From positions 186,001 through 250,000 of the forward strand of contig CAVVNM010000022.1 in assembly GCA_963749575.1 (NCBI GenBank): a stretch of DNA of 64,000 nucleotides, given 5' to 3'. Numbering within the stretch: position 1 is the stretch's first letter; every line of letters starts with the position of its first letter. The stretch comes from JAMXLO01 sp963749575. GTDB taxonomy: Bacteria; Pseudomonadota; Alphaproteobacteria; Acetobacterales; Acetobacteraceae. Below are positions 8,898-18,132 of the stretch, piece by piece. The notes beneath the pieces were generated by a model. The model saw only the letters and a program-made list of their open reading frames with translations. It had not been told where the DNA came from and made no database searches. A program made the position numbers and the translations under genes.

Positions 8898-9389
8898 ATG
8901 CAACCATCACTCGTTGCCGGTAGCGCCATCGTTGTCGCCGTCGCGCTCGCGGTCCCGGTGCGGGCACAACTCCTGACCCATCGCGACCTCTCCTACCCGA
9001 TGGCACGCACCATCGCCGAGGCGGCGATCGAAAGTTGCGGCGCCAAGGGCTACGCGGTGTCGGCCGTGGTAGTGGATCGCGCCGGTGAAGTGATGGTGGC
9101 GATGCGCGCGGACAACGCTGGCCCGCACACGATGGAGAATGCGCGCCGCAAGGCATACACGGCGCTCAGCTTCCGCACCGCGACCTCGGCGTACGCGAAA
9201 CGCTACGAGGACAACAATCCAGTGGTGCGCCAGCAGGTGACGCTGCCGAGTGTGATCGCAATTCCGGGCGGCCTGCCGGTGAAGGCGGGCGACGATGTGA
9301 TCGCCGGCGTCGGCGTGTCCGGCTCGCCCGGCGTGGACGAGCCGTGCGTGCAGGCAGGCCTCGACAAGGTGGCAGACCAGCTAAAGTAG
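8898..9389 (+). CDS. Exported GlcG/HbpS-family (DUF336) protein
   Basis: A 163-residue protein with a signal peptide (hydrophobic residues 5-22, cleavage near VRA-QL), followed by a GlcG/HbpS domain: AMRADNAGPHTMENARRKAY, AIPGGLPVKAGDDVIAGVG, GSPGVDEPCVQAGL. Members bind haem or cobalamin derivatives or act near glycolate oxidase. The exported form suggests a periplasmic binding role, as in HbpS. It follows the lipoprotein gene by 22 bases and may be co-transcribed with it. Ligand unknown. Confidence 0.85.
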   Translation: MQPSLVAGSAIVVAVALAVPVRAQLLTHRDLSYPMARTIAEAAIESCGAKGYAVSAVVVDRAGEVMVAMRADNAGPHTMENARRKAYTALSFRTATSAYAKRYEDNNPVVRQQVTLPSVIAIPGGLPVKAGDDVIAGVGVSGSPGVDEPCVQAGLDKVADQLK

Positions 9390-9460
9390 CACGGCAGCCG
9401 GTTCCCAGCGGCAAGCGCTTCGCCTAGAGTTGAGCGATCAGGTGGAAGGGAAGAACGCCG

Positions 9461-10078
9461 ATGATCATCGAAATGCGCACCTACACGTTGCAGCCTGGCA
9501 CGCTGGCCGAGGTGGAGAAGCGGTTCGGCGAGGCGCTGCCCAATCGTCAGAAGCACTCGAAGCTTGCGGCGTTCTGGCACACCGAGGTCGGGCCGCTGAA
9601 CCAGATCATCCATGTCTGGGCCTATGACGGCTTCGAGCACCGCGCCGCGGTGCGTTCCGCTGCGCTGAAGGAAGAAGGCTGGCCGCCGGCGATCCGCGAG
9701 TTCGTCACCAACCAGCACAGCGAGATGTTCCACCCGGCGCCATTCTGCCCGCCACTCGAGCCGCGTCAGGTCGGACCGCTGTTCGAGATCCGTCAGTATA
9801 CGCTGATCCCTGGCGCCATTCCCGGCCTGATCGAGCGCTGGTCGGAGAAGATCGAGGGGCGGCAGAAATTCTCGCCGCTGATCGCCGGCATGTATTCGGA
9901 GTTCGGCGCACTGAACAAGTGGGTGCATATCTGGGCCTACAAGGACGCCGGCGAACGCACCTCGGTGCGCGCCGCTGCAGCGGCGACCGGACAGTGGCCG
10001 GCACGCAATCCGCCCGGCGTGGTGGTGAAGCAGGAGAACGCGTTCGTGATGCCGGCCGCATTCTCGCCGATCCGATAG
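9461..10078 (+). CDS. NIPSNAP-family protein with two domains
   Basis: A 205-residue protein made of two NIPSNAP domains in tandem. The first begins IIEMRTYTLQPGTLAEVEKRF, with HVWAYDGFEHRAAVR near residue 50. The second begins LFEIRQYTLIPGAIPGLIERW at about residue 106, with HIWAYKDAGERTSVR. These are ferredoxin-like (dimeric alpha-beta barrel) modules of uncertain function, often beside catabolic genes. Start ATG 9461 is preceded by GGAAGGGAAG. Nothing recognisable follows for about 1.1 kb. Confidence 0.9.
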   Translation: MIIEMRTYTLQPGTLAEVEKRFGEALPNRQKHSKLAAFWHTEVGPLNQIIHVWAYDGFEHRAAVRSAALKEEGWPPAIREFVTNQHSEMFHPAPFCPPLEPRQVGPLFEIRQYTLIPGAIPGLIERWSEKIEGRQKFSPLIAGMYSEFGALNKWVHIWAYKDAGERTSVRAAAAATGQWPARNPPGVVVKQENAFVMPAAFSPIR

Positions 10079-11252
10079 AACAAGGATTGACCACTGAACC
10101 ACGCGAGGCCACAGAGCGAAGCCGCGCACTGTGGTCTCGATGTTTATGGTGGCGAGGCGGCGACGCGGCTTTCTGCGGATCCACCGTACACGTGGGTGAT
10201 CGGTCCCACCCCAATAGTACGCTGTTGCGAGACGACGCGCAGAAACCGATAATGCAGCGGTAGAAGACCGTCGGCGTGCGGCCGGATCAGGACTGCTGGC
10301 CTTGCCGGCCGCGACAGCGACCCAGAGGCAGTCCGGGTCGAGCATCCGTTTATTCTCGGTGAAGGCTGGCGCAAAGATCGTCGTTTGGATGCCACGTGGC
10401 GCTACCGCGGGCCTTGCATCGGCACCGGAACGAACGGGGCTTGCCGGCGTCGATGCCGAACTCCGGCGACTGGTGCTCGACGACGTACTCGGCTGCGTTG
10501 TTCGACACAGCAGCGGATTAGTCCCGCAAGGCAGACCCTTTCAAAATAAGCAATTCTGCTTCCATCCGCTCGTTGAATTGGACCGCGCCGGAGGCAGACG
10601 GTGCTGCTGCCGGGGCATCGCCCACACCGACAGCGATCAGTAATACCAGCGTTGGGGCCATCCGCGGTGCATTTTCAGCCTCCCACCCGATCGTTCCCGC
10701 TCGGGTCTCTGCGCACCCTCATCGGCCAACCGTCGGCGATTGTGGGCCGAGGAAAGCCGCGAAGCTCTGGCACGGTCGCGAGTTCCCCGCGGAACCGCCA
10801 GCAGTTCGCGTTCTGAAAGTCGTTGTGCTGTGGGTCGGTGCACAAGGCGTATTCGCCCGGCTGCACCCCGCTCTCCCAAACGTATATGGCTGGGCTGGGA
10901 GCGTTGGCTGTTGTCGGGCTTCGTAATACGTCGGGCATGGGTTCTTCTCATGTTGCTGGCCGGCGCGCGCACTACGCATACGCACGTCCTGGGCCACGCC
11001 TTCGCCGCCAGCGTTCACAAACGGTTTATCGGCAAGCGATGCCCCCGCACCGGACAAAAGTCCGCAAGTTGCATGTGGCCGCGTCAAGGCACTGGATACG
11101 TGAGCAAGCCCCGCGCATGGGCCCGTGGATTCCGCGGGTCGTGCCGCGATGACGCAGCATGAGGTATCGCGATGAGAGCCATAGACAGCCGTTGGTTGCG
11201 CCAAGACCATGAGGTGCTACCAGTCTCTCTCGAAAAATTGGGGGAACGCGAT
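10079..11252. other. About 1.2 kb without a convincing gene
   Basis: Several short open frames exist on both strands, but none has a recognised domain plus a ribosome-binding site. The most protein-like is on the minus strand at 10675-10938 (87 codons, with patches such as YVWESGVQPGEYALCTDP and NANCWRFRGELATVP), which may be a remnant. Near 10090-10135 an imperfect palindrome (ccacag ... ctgtgg) resembles scattered intergenic repeats. This marks the start of the accessory region that ends at the tRNA-Glu gene. Confidence 0.4.
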
Positions 11253-11600
11253 ATGACGAGACACCGCTCTGTTGCACTGGGTCGCATTGCGATTGCTGCT
11301 GTGACCACCGCGACGGTGGTGTGCCCACTCACTTTACAGCTATGACGCGAACACAAGCTTCAAGTTCGACGACGGCGTCACGAGCAATCTGACAGGAACA
11401 TTCACGATTAGCCCGCGAGATGCCAGCTTATCCTCTGGCAACATTGCCCTGATGCGCTCAGGAAGAGCAGCGGGGAGTAGAAAACTTTCTTCACGGAGAG
11501 CTTGGCCTCGGCTTCCCACGACTGGAACAACAACCGAGCCGGACATTTCGCAGCGTTCGCCATTGCTCGATTGCCCAGGGTCACGCCGGCTATCAGGGCG
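11253..11600 (+). pseudogene. Remnant of a secreted protein, possibly PEP-CTERM type
   Basis: An ATG at 11253 with a G-rich Shine-Dalgarno stretch opens a signal-peptide-like sequence (MTRHRSVALGRIAIAAV, then TTATVVCPLTL) that stops at once. In another frame the text continues as YSYDANTSFKFDDGV and LTGTFTISPRDASLSSG. This resembles the N-terminal beta-rich part of exported PEP-CTERM-anchored proteins. It then dissolves before the helicase fragment. No anchor motif remains, so the family call is tentative. Confidence 0.3.
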
Positions 11601-11614
11601 ATGAAAAATTAGCG

Positions 11615-12730
11615 ATGGTCATCGATATCCCGGATAGTCTCGGCGAGCAGTATGTCAGTCTGTTTGCGCAGGCCGGAAGTCCCGAAGATGCTGGCGCCAA
11701 ATTGTTCAACGTCGCGGTAAGCCGAGCGAAGGAGCACGTCATATTCGTTGCCAATTCGGACTATCTGGACGCCAAATTGCCCGCTGATGCTTTCCTTCGC
11801 GGTCTCCTTCATGAGGCTTCGACAAAGGGGCAAATTGTTGATGTCCGCGATGTCCTCGCGATGTGGCCGATTGCTGATGACTTGCAGCGCATCGGCGGCC
11901 CGTTCGCACTGGACCCGGAGACACTCCGCTCGGGTTTGTTCCGCCAAGCCGACTTCGACACCGTTTGTGGAGCCGATATTGAGCGATCGACGAAGGGAAT
12001 CGCCATCTATTCGGGATTTTTCACACCGCGGCGCGTGGCCGCCTATGAACCGCTTTTCCGCAGGAAGCTTGCGGAGGGCGTGAAGATTCGATGTGTAACC
12101 CGACCGCCGGCAAGAAATGTGAGTACAATCCCAGCAGACTTGGGTCGAGACGCGCTTAATGGCCTGGAGGCAATGGGATGCGTCGTCGATACCAGATGGA
12201 ACATCCACGAGAAGGTCGTCATCATCGACGACGAGATCATCTGGTTTGGCTCCCTGAACCCACTGTCGTACACCAGCTCGACAGACGAGGTGATGGCACG
12301 CGTTACCGGCAAGCCCGCGGCGCTACAGTTGGCAGCATTTATGGCGGTCACGAACAGCGTTAGCCCGGACAAGGCCGATGGGCTTTCAGTCGTGCGTGAG
12401 AATCCGCGCTGTGCGAATTGCGGCCATCGGACGACTTACCGCCTGGGCAGCTACGGTCCCTTCTGGCAGTGCGAAGACGAGTGCGGTTGGAAGCAGAACG
12501 CCGGGAGGGTGAACGCCTCAAAGACGCCGTTCGCGGGTGCCGAAACACTTCCCAAGAGCGGCGCGCAGTGCCCCAGATGTGGCGGGCCGACTGTCCTCCG
12601 ACATGGGCCTCACGGGCATTTCTATGGCTGTGCGAATTATCCCACCTGCAAGGGCATTGCAAAAGAATCTGCGCGAACGAACGGGTCGTCGAAAGTACGA
12701 CAGACTTCGGCAACGAGGCGTCGCCGATGA
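11615..12730 (+). pseudogene. C-terminal fragment of an SF1 helicase-PLD nuclease-zinc ribbon fusion
   Basis: A 371-codon open frame that lacks the N-terminal helicase domain. Just upstream in frame is GYQGDEK, like helicase motif V; then IDIPDSLGEQYVS and motif VI LFNVAVSRAKEHVIFVAN (residues about 30-47) of the Upf1/Dna2 type. A phospholipase-D-like domain follows, with one HxKx4D motif (HEKVVIID, residue about 198) and GSLNPLS. Two topoisomerase-type zinc ribbons end the protein (Cys 266/269/286/290 and 319/322/339/345). Helicase-PLD fusions occur in antiphage systems such as Mokosh type II. Motifs I-IV are absent, so this is probably a dead remnant or a standalone PLD-zinc protein. Confidence 0.75.
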
Positions 12731-13058
12731 GGTTCGCCCGCTGGCGGACAGCATTGGACGTGCAGATAATTGTGATGGAGCCGTGCCGCTACTCTTGCAC
12801 TCGGGCTGCCGTCCGACCGTGAACCGGTCACTTCACAAGCGGCCGGCGAATGCTCGTCAGTTCGACGGTCTGACCGCAGCCCTCTCGCGATCCAGCGGCC
12901 TCAGCCCCGATCTGACGGATGGTCGCATCGCGTGGCCCCCATTTGCCGCCGATCGCGCGATAGCGGGGCAAGGAATGGAAAAGGGAGGAAGCGGAAATCC
13001 AACCCACGGACGGCAAGATAAAAGCGCCGACCGCCGTCGGGCGCATGTGGTTGGTTAG
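12731..13058. other. 328 bp between the helicase-PLD fragment and the insertion sequence
   Basis: No supported gene. A minus-strand open frame (12828-13085, 85 codons) contains protein-like text (FHSLPRYRAIGGKWGPRD) but runs across the IS end and has no ribosome-binding site. It is probably the tail of a disrupted gene or chance. Confidence 0.3.
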
Positions 13059-13076
13059 CCCGTCTTCGCGAATTCG
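13059..13076 (+). repeat. Left terminal inverted repeat of the IS
   Basis: CCCGTCTTCGCGAATTCG; matches the reverse complement of 15059-15076 with one mismatch (A for G after CGCG). Confidence 0.75.
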
Positions 13077-13225
13077 ACCCCCCAAATGGCTAATTTGAGC
13101 CAGTTGGCTGTCGCTAAATACTTGATATCCGTGTGAAGTATATCGGCGCCACGGCCGAAATCGGCTGTAGTGAAGACCTACCCCATTCCCACCATCAGAT
13201 TCCGCTCGCTAAGATTCGCCGTGTC

Positions 13226-15001
13226 ATGTTTCTGCGGAAGATCCGACGGAAGAAAGACGGCAAGACGCACGAGTATTGGAGCGTGGTGGAGAACAAGCGC
13301 GTCAGGGGTGGCCGCGTCGTCCAGCGTCATGTGCTGTATTTGGGCGAGATCAATTCGTCGCAGGGCGCGGTGTGGCGCAAGGCGATCGAGGTTCTCGACG
13401 ATGACACGGGTCAGCGGCAGACCATGGCGCTGTTCCCCGAGGATCGCTGCGCCGCCGACGCGTCCGACGCATCAGTTGTCCAGCTTCGCCTGTCGGACAT
13501 GCGGCTGTGCCGGCCGCGCCAATGGGGTGCGTGTTGGCTGGCCGGTCAGTTGTGGCAAGAGTTGCAACTGGACCAGTTCTGGGCAGGCCGCCTGCCACCC
13601 AGCCGTAAAGGGACGCGCTGGGACCAGATCCTGCAGGTGCTGGTCTCGTATCGGCTGATCGCGCCGGGCAGCGAGTGGAAGCTGCATCGCGAGTGGTTCG
13701 GCAACAGCGCCATGGCCGACCTGCTGGGGGCCGACTTCGGCCTGGCGGAGGCGCACAAGCTCTACGCCTGCCATGACGTTCTGCTGGCGCACAAAGAGGC
13801 GTTGTTCTCGCATCTCACGACGCGATGGCGTGACCTGTTCAGCGCGAACTTCGATGTGCTGCTCTACGATCTGACCAGCACCTACTTTGAGATCAATGCC
13901 TCGGACGTGGCGGAGGGCGACAAGCGCCGGCACGGCTACAGCCGGGACAAACGCTCGGATTGCCCGCAGGTGGTGATCGCACTGGTGGTCACCCCGGACG
14001 GTCTGCCGCTGGCCTACGAGGTGCTGCCCGGCAACACCGCAGACTGCACGACGCTGCGGATGTTCCTTGGCAAGATCGAACGGCAATATGGCCGTGCACG
14101 GCGCGTCTGGGTGATGGACCGCGGCATCCCCACCGAGGCGGTGCTGGCGGAGATGCGCGGCAGTAACCCGCCGGTGCAGTATCTGGTGGGCACGCCCAAA
14201 GGACGCCTCTCGCGTCTCGAAAAGCGGTTGCTGGCCGAGCCCTGGCAAGAGGCTCGCGCGGGTGTCGCGGTCAAGCTGCTGGCCGAGGACGGTGAACTCT
14301 ACGTCTTCGCCGAGAGCGCCGATCGCGTCAGCAAAGAGCGAGCCATGCGCCGCCGGCAGCTCAAGTGGCTGTGGAAGCGGCTGCGGGAGCTGGCCGCGAT
14401 GGAGGTCCCGCGCGAGGAAATGCTGATGAAGCTGGGGGCGGCAAGATCCCGCGCTCCCACCGCATGGCGCCTGATCGATATCGAGATGGACAAGGAAAGT
14501 TCCATGTTCATCTACAGCCTCAACCGCCAGAAGCTGCGGCGGGTCCGGCGGCGCGAGGGTCGCTATCTGCTGCGCACCAATCTCACCGAGAACGATCCCG
14601 CGCTGCTGTGGCAGTACGATATTCAGCTCGTTGCCGTCGAACAGGCGTTCAAGAACCTGAAAGGCGATCTGGCGATACGCCCGATATTCCACCAGGAAGA
14701 GCGCAGGGTCGAGGCTCATATCTTCATTGCGTTCCTGGCCTACTGCCTCCAGGTCACACTGCAACGTCGATTGCATGCTCTCGCACCGGGACTGACCGCG
14801 CGCAGTGCTCTCGAGAAGTTCGCCGCCGTCCAGATGATCGATGTCTATCTGCCGACCACCGACGGACGAGAATTGCTGCTCACCCGCTATACCCAGCCGG
14901 AGCCGGAACTCCGGCTCCTGACCCACCAGCTCAAGCTCGATCTGCCGCCGCAGCCACCACCCCGCATCACCACCAGCACAATCCCCAAGCACCTCACGTA
15001 G
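13226..15001 (+). CDS. IS1634-family DDE transposase
   Basis: About 591 residues. The start ATG 13226 gives MFLRKIRRKKDGKTHEYWSV, the usual N-terminus (substrate-like RxKKxGKxxxYW). The first catalytic Asp lies in LLYDLTSTYFE, with the following HGYSRDKRSDCPQVVIALVV typical of the IS4/IS1634 group. The second Asp is in VWVMDRGIPTE, and the C-terminal NLKGDLAIRPIFHQEERRVEAHIFIAFLAY carries the late glutamate region. The frame is complete, so the enzyme may be active. A long open frame on the opposite strand is only its antisense shadow. Confidence 0.9.
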   Translation: MFLRKIRRKKDGKTHEYWSVVENKRVRGGRVVQRHVLYLGEINSSQGAVWRKAIEVLDDDTGQRQTMALFPEDRCAADASDASVVQLRLSDMRLCRPRQWGACWLAGQLWQELQLDQFWAGRLPPSRKGTRWDQILQVLVSYRLIAPGSEWKLHREWFGNSAMADLLGADFGLAEAHKLYACHDVLLAHKEALFSHLTTRWRDLFSANFDVLLYDLTSTYFEINASDVAEGDKRRHGYSRDKRSDCPQVVIALVVTPDGLPLAYEVLPGNTADCTTLRMFLGKIERQYGRARRVWVMDRGIPTEAVLAEMRGSNPPVQYLVGTPKGRLSRLEKRLLAEPWQEARAGVAVKLLAEDGELYVFAESADRVSKERAMRRRQLKWLWKRLRELAAMEVPREEMLMKLGAARSRAPTAWRLIDIEMDKESSMFIYSLNRQKLRRVRRREGRYLLRTNLTENDPALLWQYDIQLVAVEQAFKNLKGDLAIRPIFHQEERRVEAHIFIAFLAYCLQVTLQRRLHALAPGLTARSALEKFAAVQMIDVYLPTTDGRELLLTRYTQPEPELRLLTHQLKLDLPPQPPPRITTSTIPKHLT

Positions 15002-15058
15002 TGAAGACCTTTCCGGCTAAACCGTTGATCGGAAACGGGCAGGGCACGTCAAAACGCC

Positions 15059-15076
15059 CGAATCCGCGAAGACGGG
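15059..15076 (-). repeat. Right terminal inverted repeat of the IS
   Basis: Reverse complement reads CCCGTCTTCGCGGATTCG; partner of 13059-13076. Confidence 0.75.
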
Positions 15077-15220
15077 TTAGATTGGGATTTTTGGATATTC
15101 AGGCTGGCCCCCAGCCACCTCTTCTCGCCAATTACTCAACGATTTCAATGTGCCGAGCGCCATCCACGCTCGGAAGGCATCCAGCTTGATTGAGTTGCTC
15201 TGATCTGATAACCATATATC

Positions 15221-15577
15221 GTGACTGAACCACGCGACCCGACCCTCGATGTGCTTCTCGACCTCGACGGGCAGGTTCTCGTGGTGGACCCGGAGGGCGG
15301 CCACTGGGTCCGGTTCGTGGTGACGCGGGTGCCGGTGTCGCCGGAGAAGCCGCACGGGCTGGACTACTCGCTGACGCTGCATGGGCCGGAAGGCGAGAGG
15401 CTGGTCGGGTTCGACAACGCCCATCCGGTGGCACGGCAGAAGTGTGGCGAGCCGCAGGATCATCGTCACCGACTGCGGACGATCAGGGCCTACGAGTACC
15501 GGGACGCGGCGACCCTGCTCGCCGACTTCTGGGAGACGGTGGACGCGGTGTTACGCGAGAGAGGGGTGATCCCATGA
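15221..15577 (+). CDS. TumE-like (DUF6516) putative toxin
   Basis: A 118-residue protein resembling the DUF6516/TumE family, proposed toxins of type II-like pairs. Family-like stretches: HWVRFVVTRVPVSPEKPHGLDYSLTLH, GFDNAHP and HRHRLRTIRAYEYRDAATLLADFW. The GTG start at 15221 has no strong ribosome-binding site. The stop overlaps the start of the next gene (ATGA), so the two are translationally coupled, as expected for a toxin-antitoxin pair. Toxin activity is inferred from family and layout only. Confidence 0.75.
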   Translation: MTEPRDPTLDVLLDLDGQVLVVDPEGGHWVRFVVTRVPVSPEKPHGLDYSLTLHGPEGERLVGFDNAHPVARQKCGEPQDHRHRLRTIRAYEYRDAATLLADFWETVDAVLRERGVIP

Positions 15578-15951
15578 CGACGCTGAAGGTCGGCATCGCC
15601 AGCTACGAGGAGATGAAGGCACGCACGATGGCCGTCGCGCGCGGCGAGCACCGCATCGCCGCCGACGAGCCGAAGGTGTGGTTCACCTCGACCGAGTCCT
15701 TTGCCAAGGTCCTGTCGGCCGGCAACCGCGAGCTGCTGCGCGTCATCGCCGAGAAGGCGCCCGGCTCGCTCGACGAGCTGGCGCGGATCACCGGCAAGGC
15801 GAAGTCGAACCTCTCCCGCACGCTGCGCACGATGGAAGGCTACGGCCTGGTCCGTCTCGAACGCGGCGAGCGCGGCCGGATCACGCCCAAGGTGATGCAC
15901 GACCGGGTGGAGCTTGACCTGCCGCTCACGCTGTCGCGCAAGGCAAGCTGA
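15574..15951 (+). CDS. Winged-helix antitoxin-like regulator (HVO_A0114 type)
   Basis: A 125-residue DNA-binding protein: FTSTESFAKVLSAGNRELLRVI, then the helix-turn-helix SLDELARITGKAKSNLSRTL and the wing GYGLVRLERGERGRITPKV. Proteins of this type are the usual partner of DUF6516 toxins and probably repress the pair. ATG 15574 overlaps the toxin stop. The C-terminus ends in a short basic tail. Confidence 0.8.
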   Translation: MTTLKVGIASYEEMKARTMAVARGEHRIAADEPKVWFTSTESFAKVLSAGNRELLRVIAEKAPGSLDELARITGKAKSNLSRTLRTMEGYGLVRLERGERGRITPKVMHDRVELDLPLTLSRKAS

Positions 15952-16199
15952 GCCATGACCGCTTTGGCGCGAGCAGGCCGGACCGCCGTCAGCCCGTCTA
16001 GGCTGGCGCGTTCCGCGCCACCGCTGCGCGGCTTCGGCCTTGACCGGCTGTCGCCGGCCCAGCGAGGGCTTGCCAAGCGATTATGGTTCAAGGTGGGCGC
16101 GTCAGCTCCCTTCATCACTGATTTGCCGGGAGGGAAAAGGGTGTCGTGGGATAGAGATCGGTCGTTCGCCCCGAGACCAAGCGGCGCGATGCTGACGGA

Positions 16200-16418
16200 A
16201 TGTCCCGTCCACGCCTCAGCCTGGGCGTTCTGCCCGACGACCTTTACACCCCGCTGGAGCCATGGCCTCGCATTGGCCGGCCGCCGAAGCACGATCTCTC
16301 GGCCTGGACCGTCACGGACGATTGGCCCGAGCGCGTGCCGGTCACGCAAGCCGAGGTGGACGTGTTTGAAGCGTGGTTCGGCGACCTCTTCGACGAGTTG
16401 TTCGGGTCGAGCCGATGA
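16200..16418 (+). CDS. Small acidic protein preceding the recombinase
   Basis: A 72-residue protein: proline-rich start (PRLSLGVLPDDLYTPLEPWP), a short basic segment and an acidic C-terminus (EVDVFEAWFGDLFDELFG). It ends 18 bases before the recombinase gene in the same orientation. Small genes of this kind commonly precede large serine recombinases on mobile elements. Function unknown; coding status is supported by position and amino-acid makeup only. Confidence 0.5.
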   Translation: MSRPRLSLGVLPDDLYTPLEPWPRIGRPPKHDLSAWTVTDDWPERVPVTQAEVDVFEAWFGDLFDELFGSSR

Positions 16419-16436
16419 TTTGAGGGGAGCTTTGCC

Positions 16437-18050
16437 ATGACCGTGCCACTGCGCGCCGCTCTCTACCTGCGCTCTCTGCCTGCGCGTCTCGACGGCGCGG
16501 CAGGCCGAGCACGACATCTCCATCCCCGACCAACGCCGGCAGGGCGAAGCCTATTGCACCGCGCGTGGCCACCAGCTCGTCGAGACCTACGTCGAGCCGG
16601 GCTCGACCGCGACGAATGACCGCCGACCCGAGTTCCAGCGGATGATTGAAGCCGGCTCGGCCAAGCCCGCCCCGTTCGACATTGTGCTCGTCCATTCGTT
16701 CAGCCGCTTCTTCCGCGACCATTTTGAACTCGAGTTCTATGTCCGCAAGCTGGCGAAGAACGGCATCAAGCTGGTCTCGATCACCCAGGAGATTGGCGAC
16801 GACCCGATGCACGTCATGATGCGCCAGATGATGGCGCTGTTCGACGAGTACCAATCGAAGGAGAACGGCAAGCACACGCTCCGCGCCATGAAGGAGAATG
16901 CGCGACAGGGCTTCTGGAACGGCTCCCGCCCGCCGATTGGCTATCGCATCGTCGCGGCCGAGCAGCGCGGGGCAAAGGTCAAGAAGAAGCTCGAAATCGA
17001 TCCGCTGCACGCTGACACGGTGCGGCTGATCTACCGCCTGGCGCTGGAAGGTGACGGCACGTCCGGCCCGATGGGCGTGAAGGCGATCGTAACGTATCTG
17101 AATGCGCGGCGCATCTTCACCCGCGACGGCGGACGTTGGGGCATCGGGCAGTTGCATCGTGTCCTGACCCGGACGACCTATATCGGCCGCCACGAGTTCA
17201 ACAGGCGCTGATCGACCGAGCGACCTTCGACGCGGTGCAGGCGCATCTGCGCGCACGCAACCCGAAGGTCACGCCGGCGCGCGTCGTCAGCGGCCCCACC
17301 CTCCTTACCGGCATCTGTTTCTGTGCCGCTTGCGGCGGCGCCATGACGCTCAGGACCGGAAAAGGCGGGCGTTATCGCTACTACACTTGCTCCACCAAGG
17401 CCCGGCGGGGCGAGACCGGCTGCAAGGGCCGCTCGATCCCGATGGAGAAGCTGGACGACCTCGTTGCCGGCCATATCGAAGACAGACTGCTTCAGCCGGA
17501 CCGTCTCGAAGAAATACTTGCAACGGTGCTCGATCGCCGGCAAGAGCGAGCCGAGCGCCGCCGCGAGCATATCGGCGAACTGAACAAGCGCGCCACCGAG
17601 ACCGATTTGCGGCTCAAGCGACTTTATAACGCCATCGAGACCGGCGTCGCAGACCTGGACGATCCCGAGCTCAAAGAACGCATTGCCGGCCTCAAATCGG
17701 TTCGTGACCAAGCGCGGGCCGACGCGGAGCGAACGGCCGCCGCGCTCGAAGGCGCCGGGCAACAGACCGTCACGCAGGCGATGGTGCGGACATTCGCCGC
17801 GACCGCCCGTGAGCGGATGCGGATCGTCGGCGGCGGTTACCGCCGCGATCATCTTCGGGCGCTCGCTCAGCGCGTTGAAGTGGCGGACAGCGAGGTCCGC
17901 ATCATGGGATCGAGGAGCGATTTGCTCAGAACGCTGGCCGCCGCCTCGGGCGTAAAATCGGCTACGTCCGGCGTTCGCAGTTCTGTTCTGAAATGGCGTC
18001 CCGTACGGGATTCGAACCCGTGTTACCAACGTGAAAGGCTGGTGTCCTAG
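16437..18050 (+). pseudogene. Large serine recombinase, broken by two frame disruptions
   Basis: An integrase/resolvase-type site-specific recombinase in three reading frames. The N-terminus MTVPLRAALYLR is followed by an imperfect 13-base tandem duplication (CTCTACCTGCGCT / CTCTGCCTGCGCG) that shifts the frame. The next frame resumes LRVSTARQAEHDISIPDQRR and runs through the catalytic domain (FSRFFRDHFELEFYV, QMMALFDEYQSKENGKHT) and the recombinase domain to HEFN, where it stops at about 17211. The zinc-ribbon (CAACGGAM, YYTCSTKARRG) and coiled-coil part continues in another frame from about 17210. About 20 linker residues are missing at that junction. The open frame runs into the tRNA-Glu gene. 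Confidence 0.85.
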
Positions 18051-18069
18051 GCCTCTAGACGAACGGGAC
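17994..18069 (-). tRNA. tRNA-Glu (anticodon TTC)
   Basis: Reading the minus strand, GTCCCGT...ACGGGAC forms the acceptor stem. The D-loop region TCTAGAGGCCTAGGACA, the anticodon loop CTTTCAC with anticodon TTC, the T-loop GGTTCGAATCC and an encoded 3' CCA are all present. Its 3' end faces the serine recombinase, whose reading frame enters the tRNA. tRNA genes are frequent integration sites, so this is the probable attachment site of the island at 10.1-18.0 kb. Confidence 0.95.
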
Positions 18070-18132
18070 GCAGCACGTGCCGCCCGGGTCAAGCCCGAGG
18101 GCACGGGTGGGTAGCGGACGTCTTACTGACGG

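Larger units (their letters stand above)
13059..15076 (+). mobile_element. IS1634-like insertion sequence, apparently complete
   Basis: A 2018-bp element bounded by inverted repeats that begin CCCGTCTTCGCG and continue ATTCG after one mismatch (left 13059-13076, right 15059-15076 as reverse complement). TTAG flanks both ends (13055-13058 and 15077-15080), a possible short target duplication. It encodes one full-length transposase. A 13-base word, GTAGTGAAGACCT, occurs as a direct repeat inside each end (13167-13179 and 14998-15010). The family call rests on the transposase. The intact frame suggests fairly recent arrival. Confidence 0.8.

Noticed and set aside
13472..14992. 506-codon minus-strand open frame inside the IS
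   Set aside because: Opposite strand of an intact DDE transposase; composition rich in Gln/His/Leu without motifs.
15955..16440. 161-codon frame between the antitoxin and recombinase genes
   Set aside because: Arg/Ser/Pro-rich without domain; it overlaps the better-supported small acidic gene at 16200.
17994..18069. Direct-repeat copy of the tRNA-Glu 3' end marking the far side of the island
   Set aside because: I searched by eye for the T-arm sequence elsewhere in the window and found none, so no att pair is claimed.
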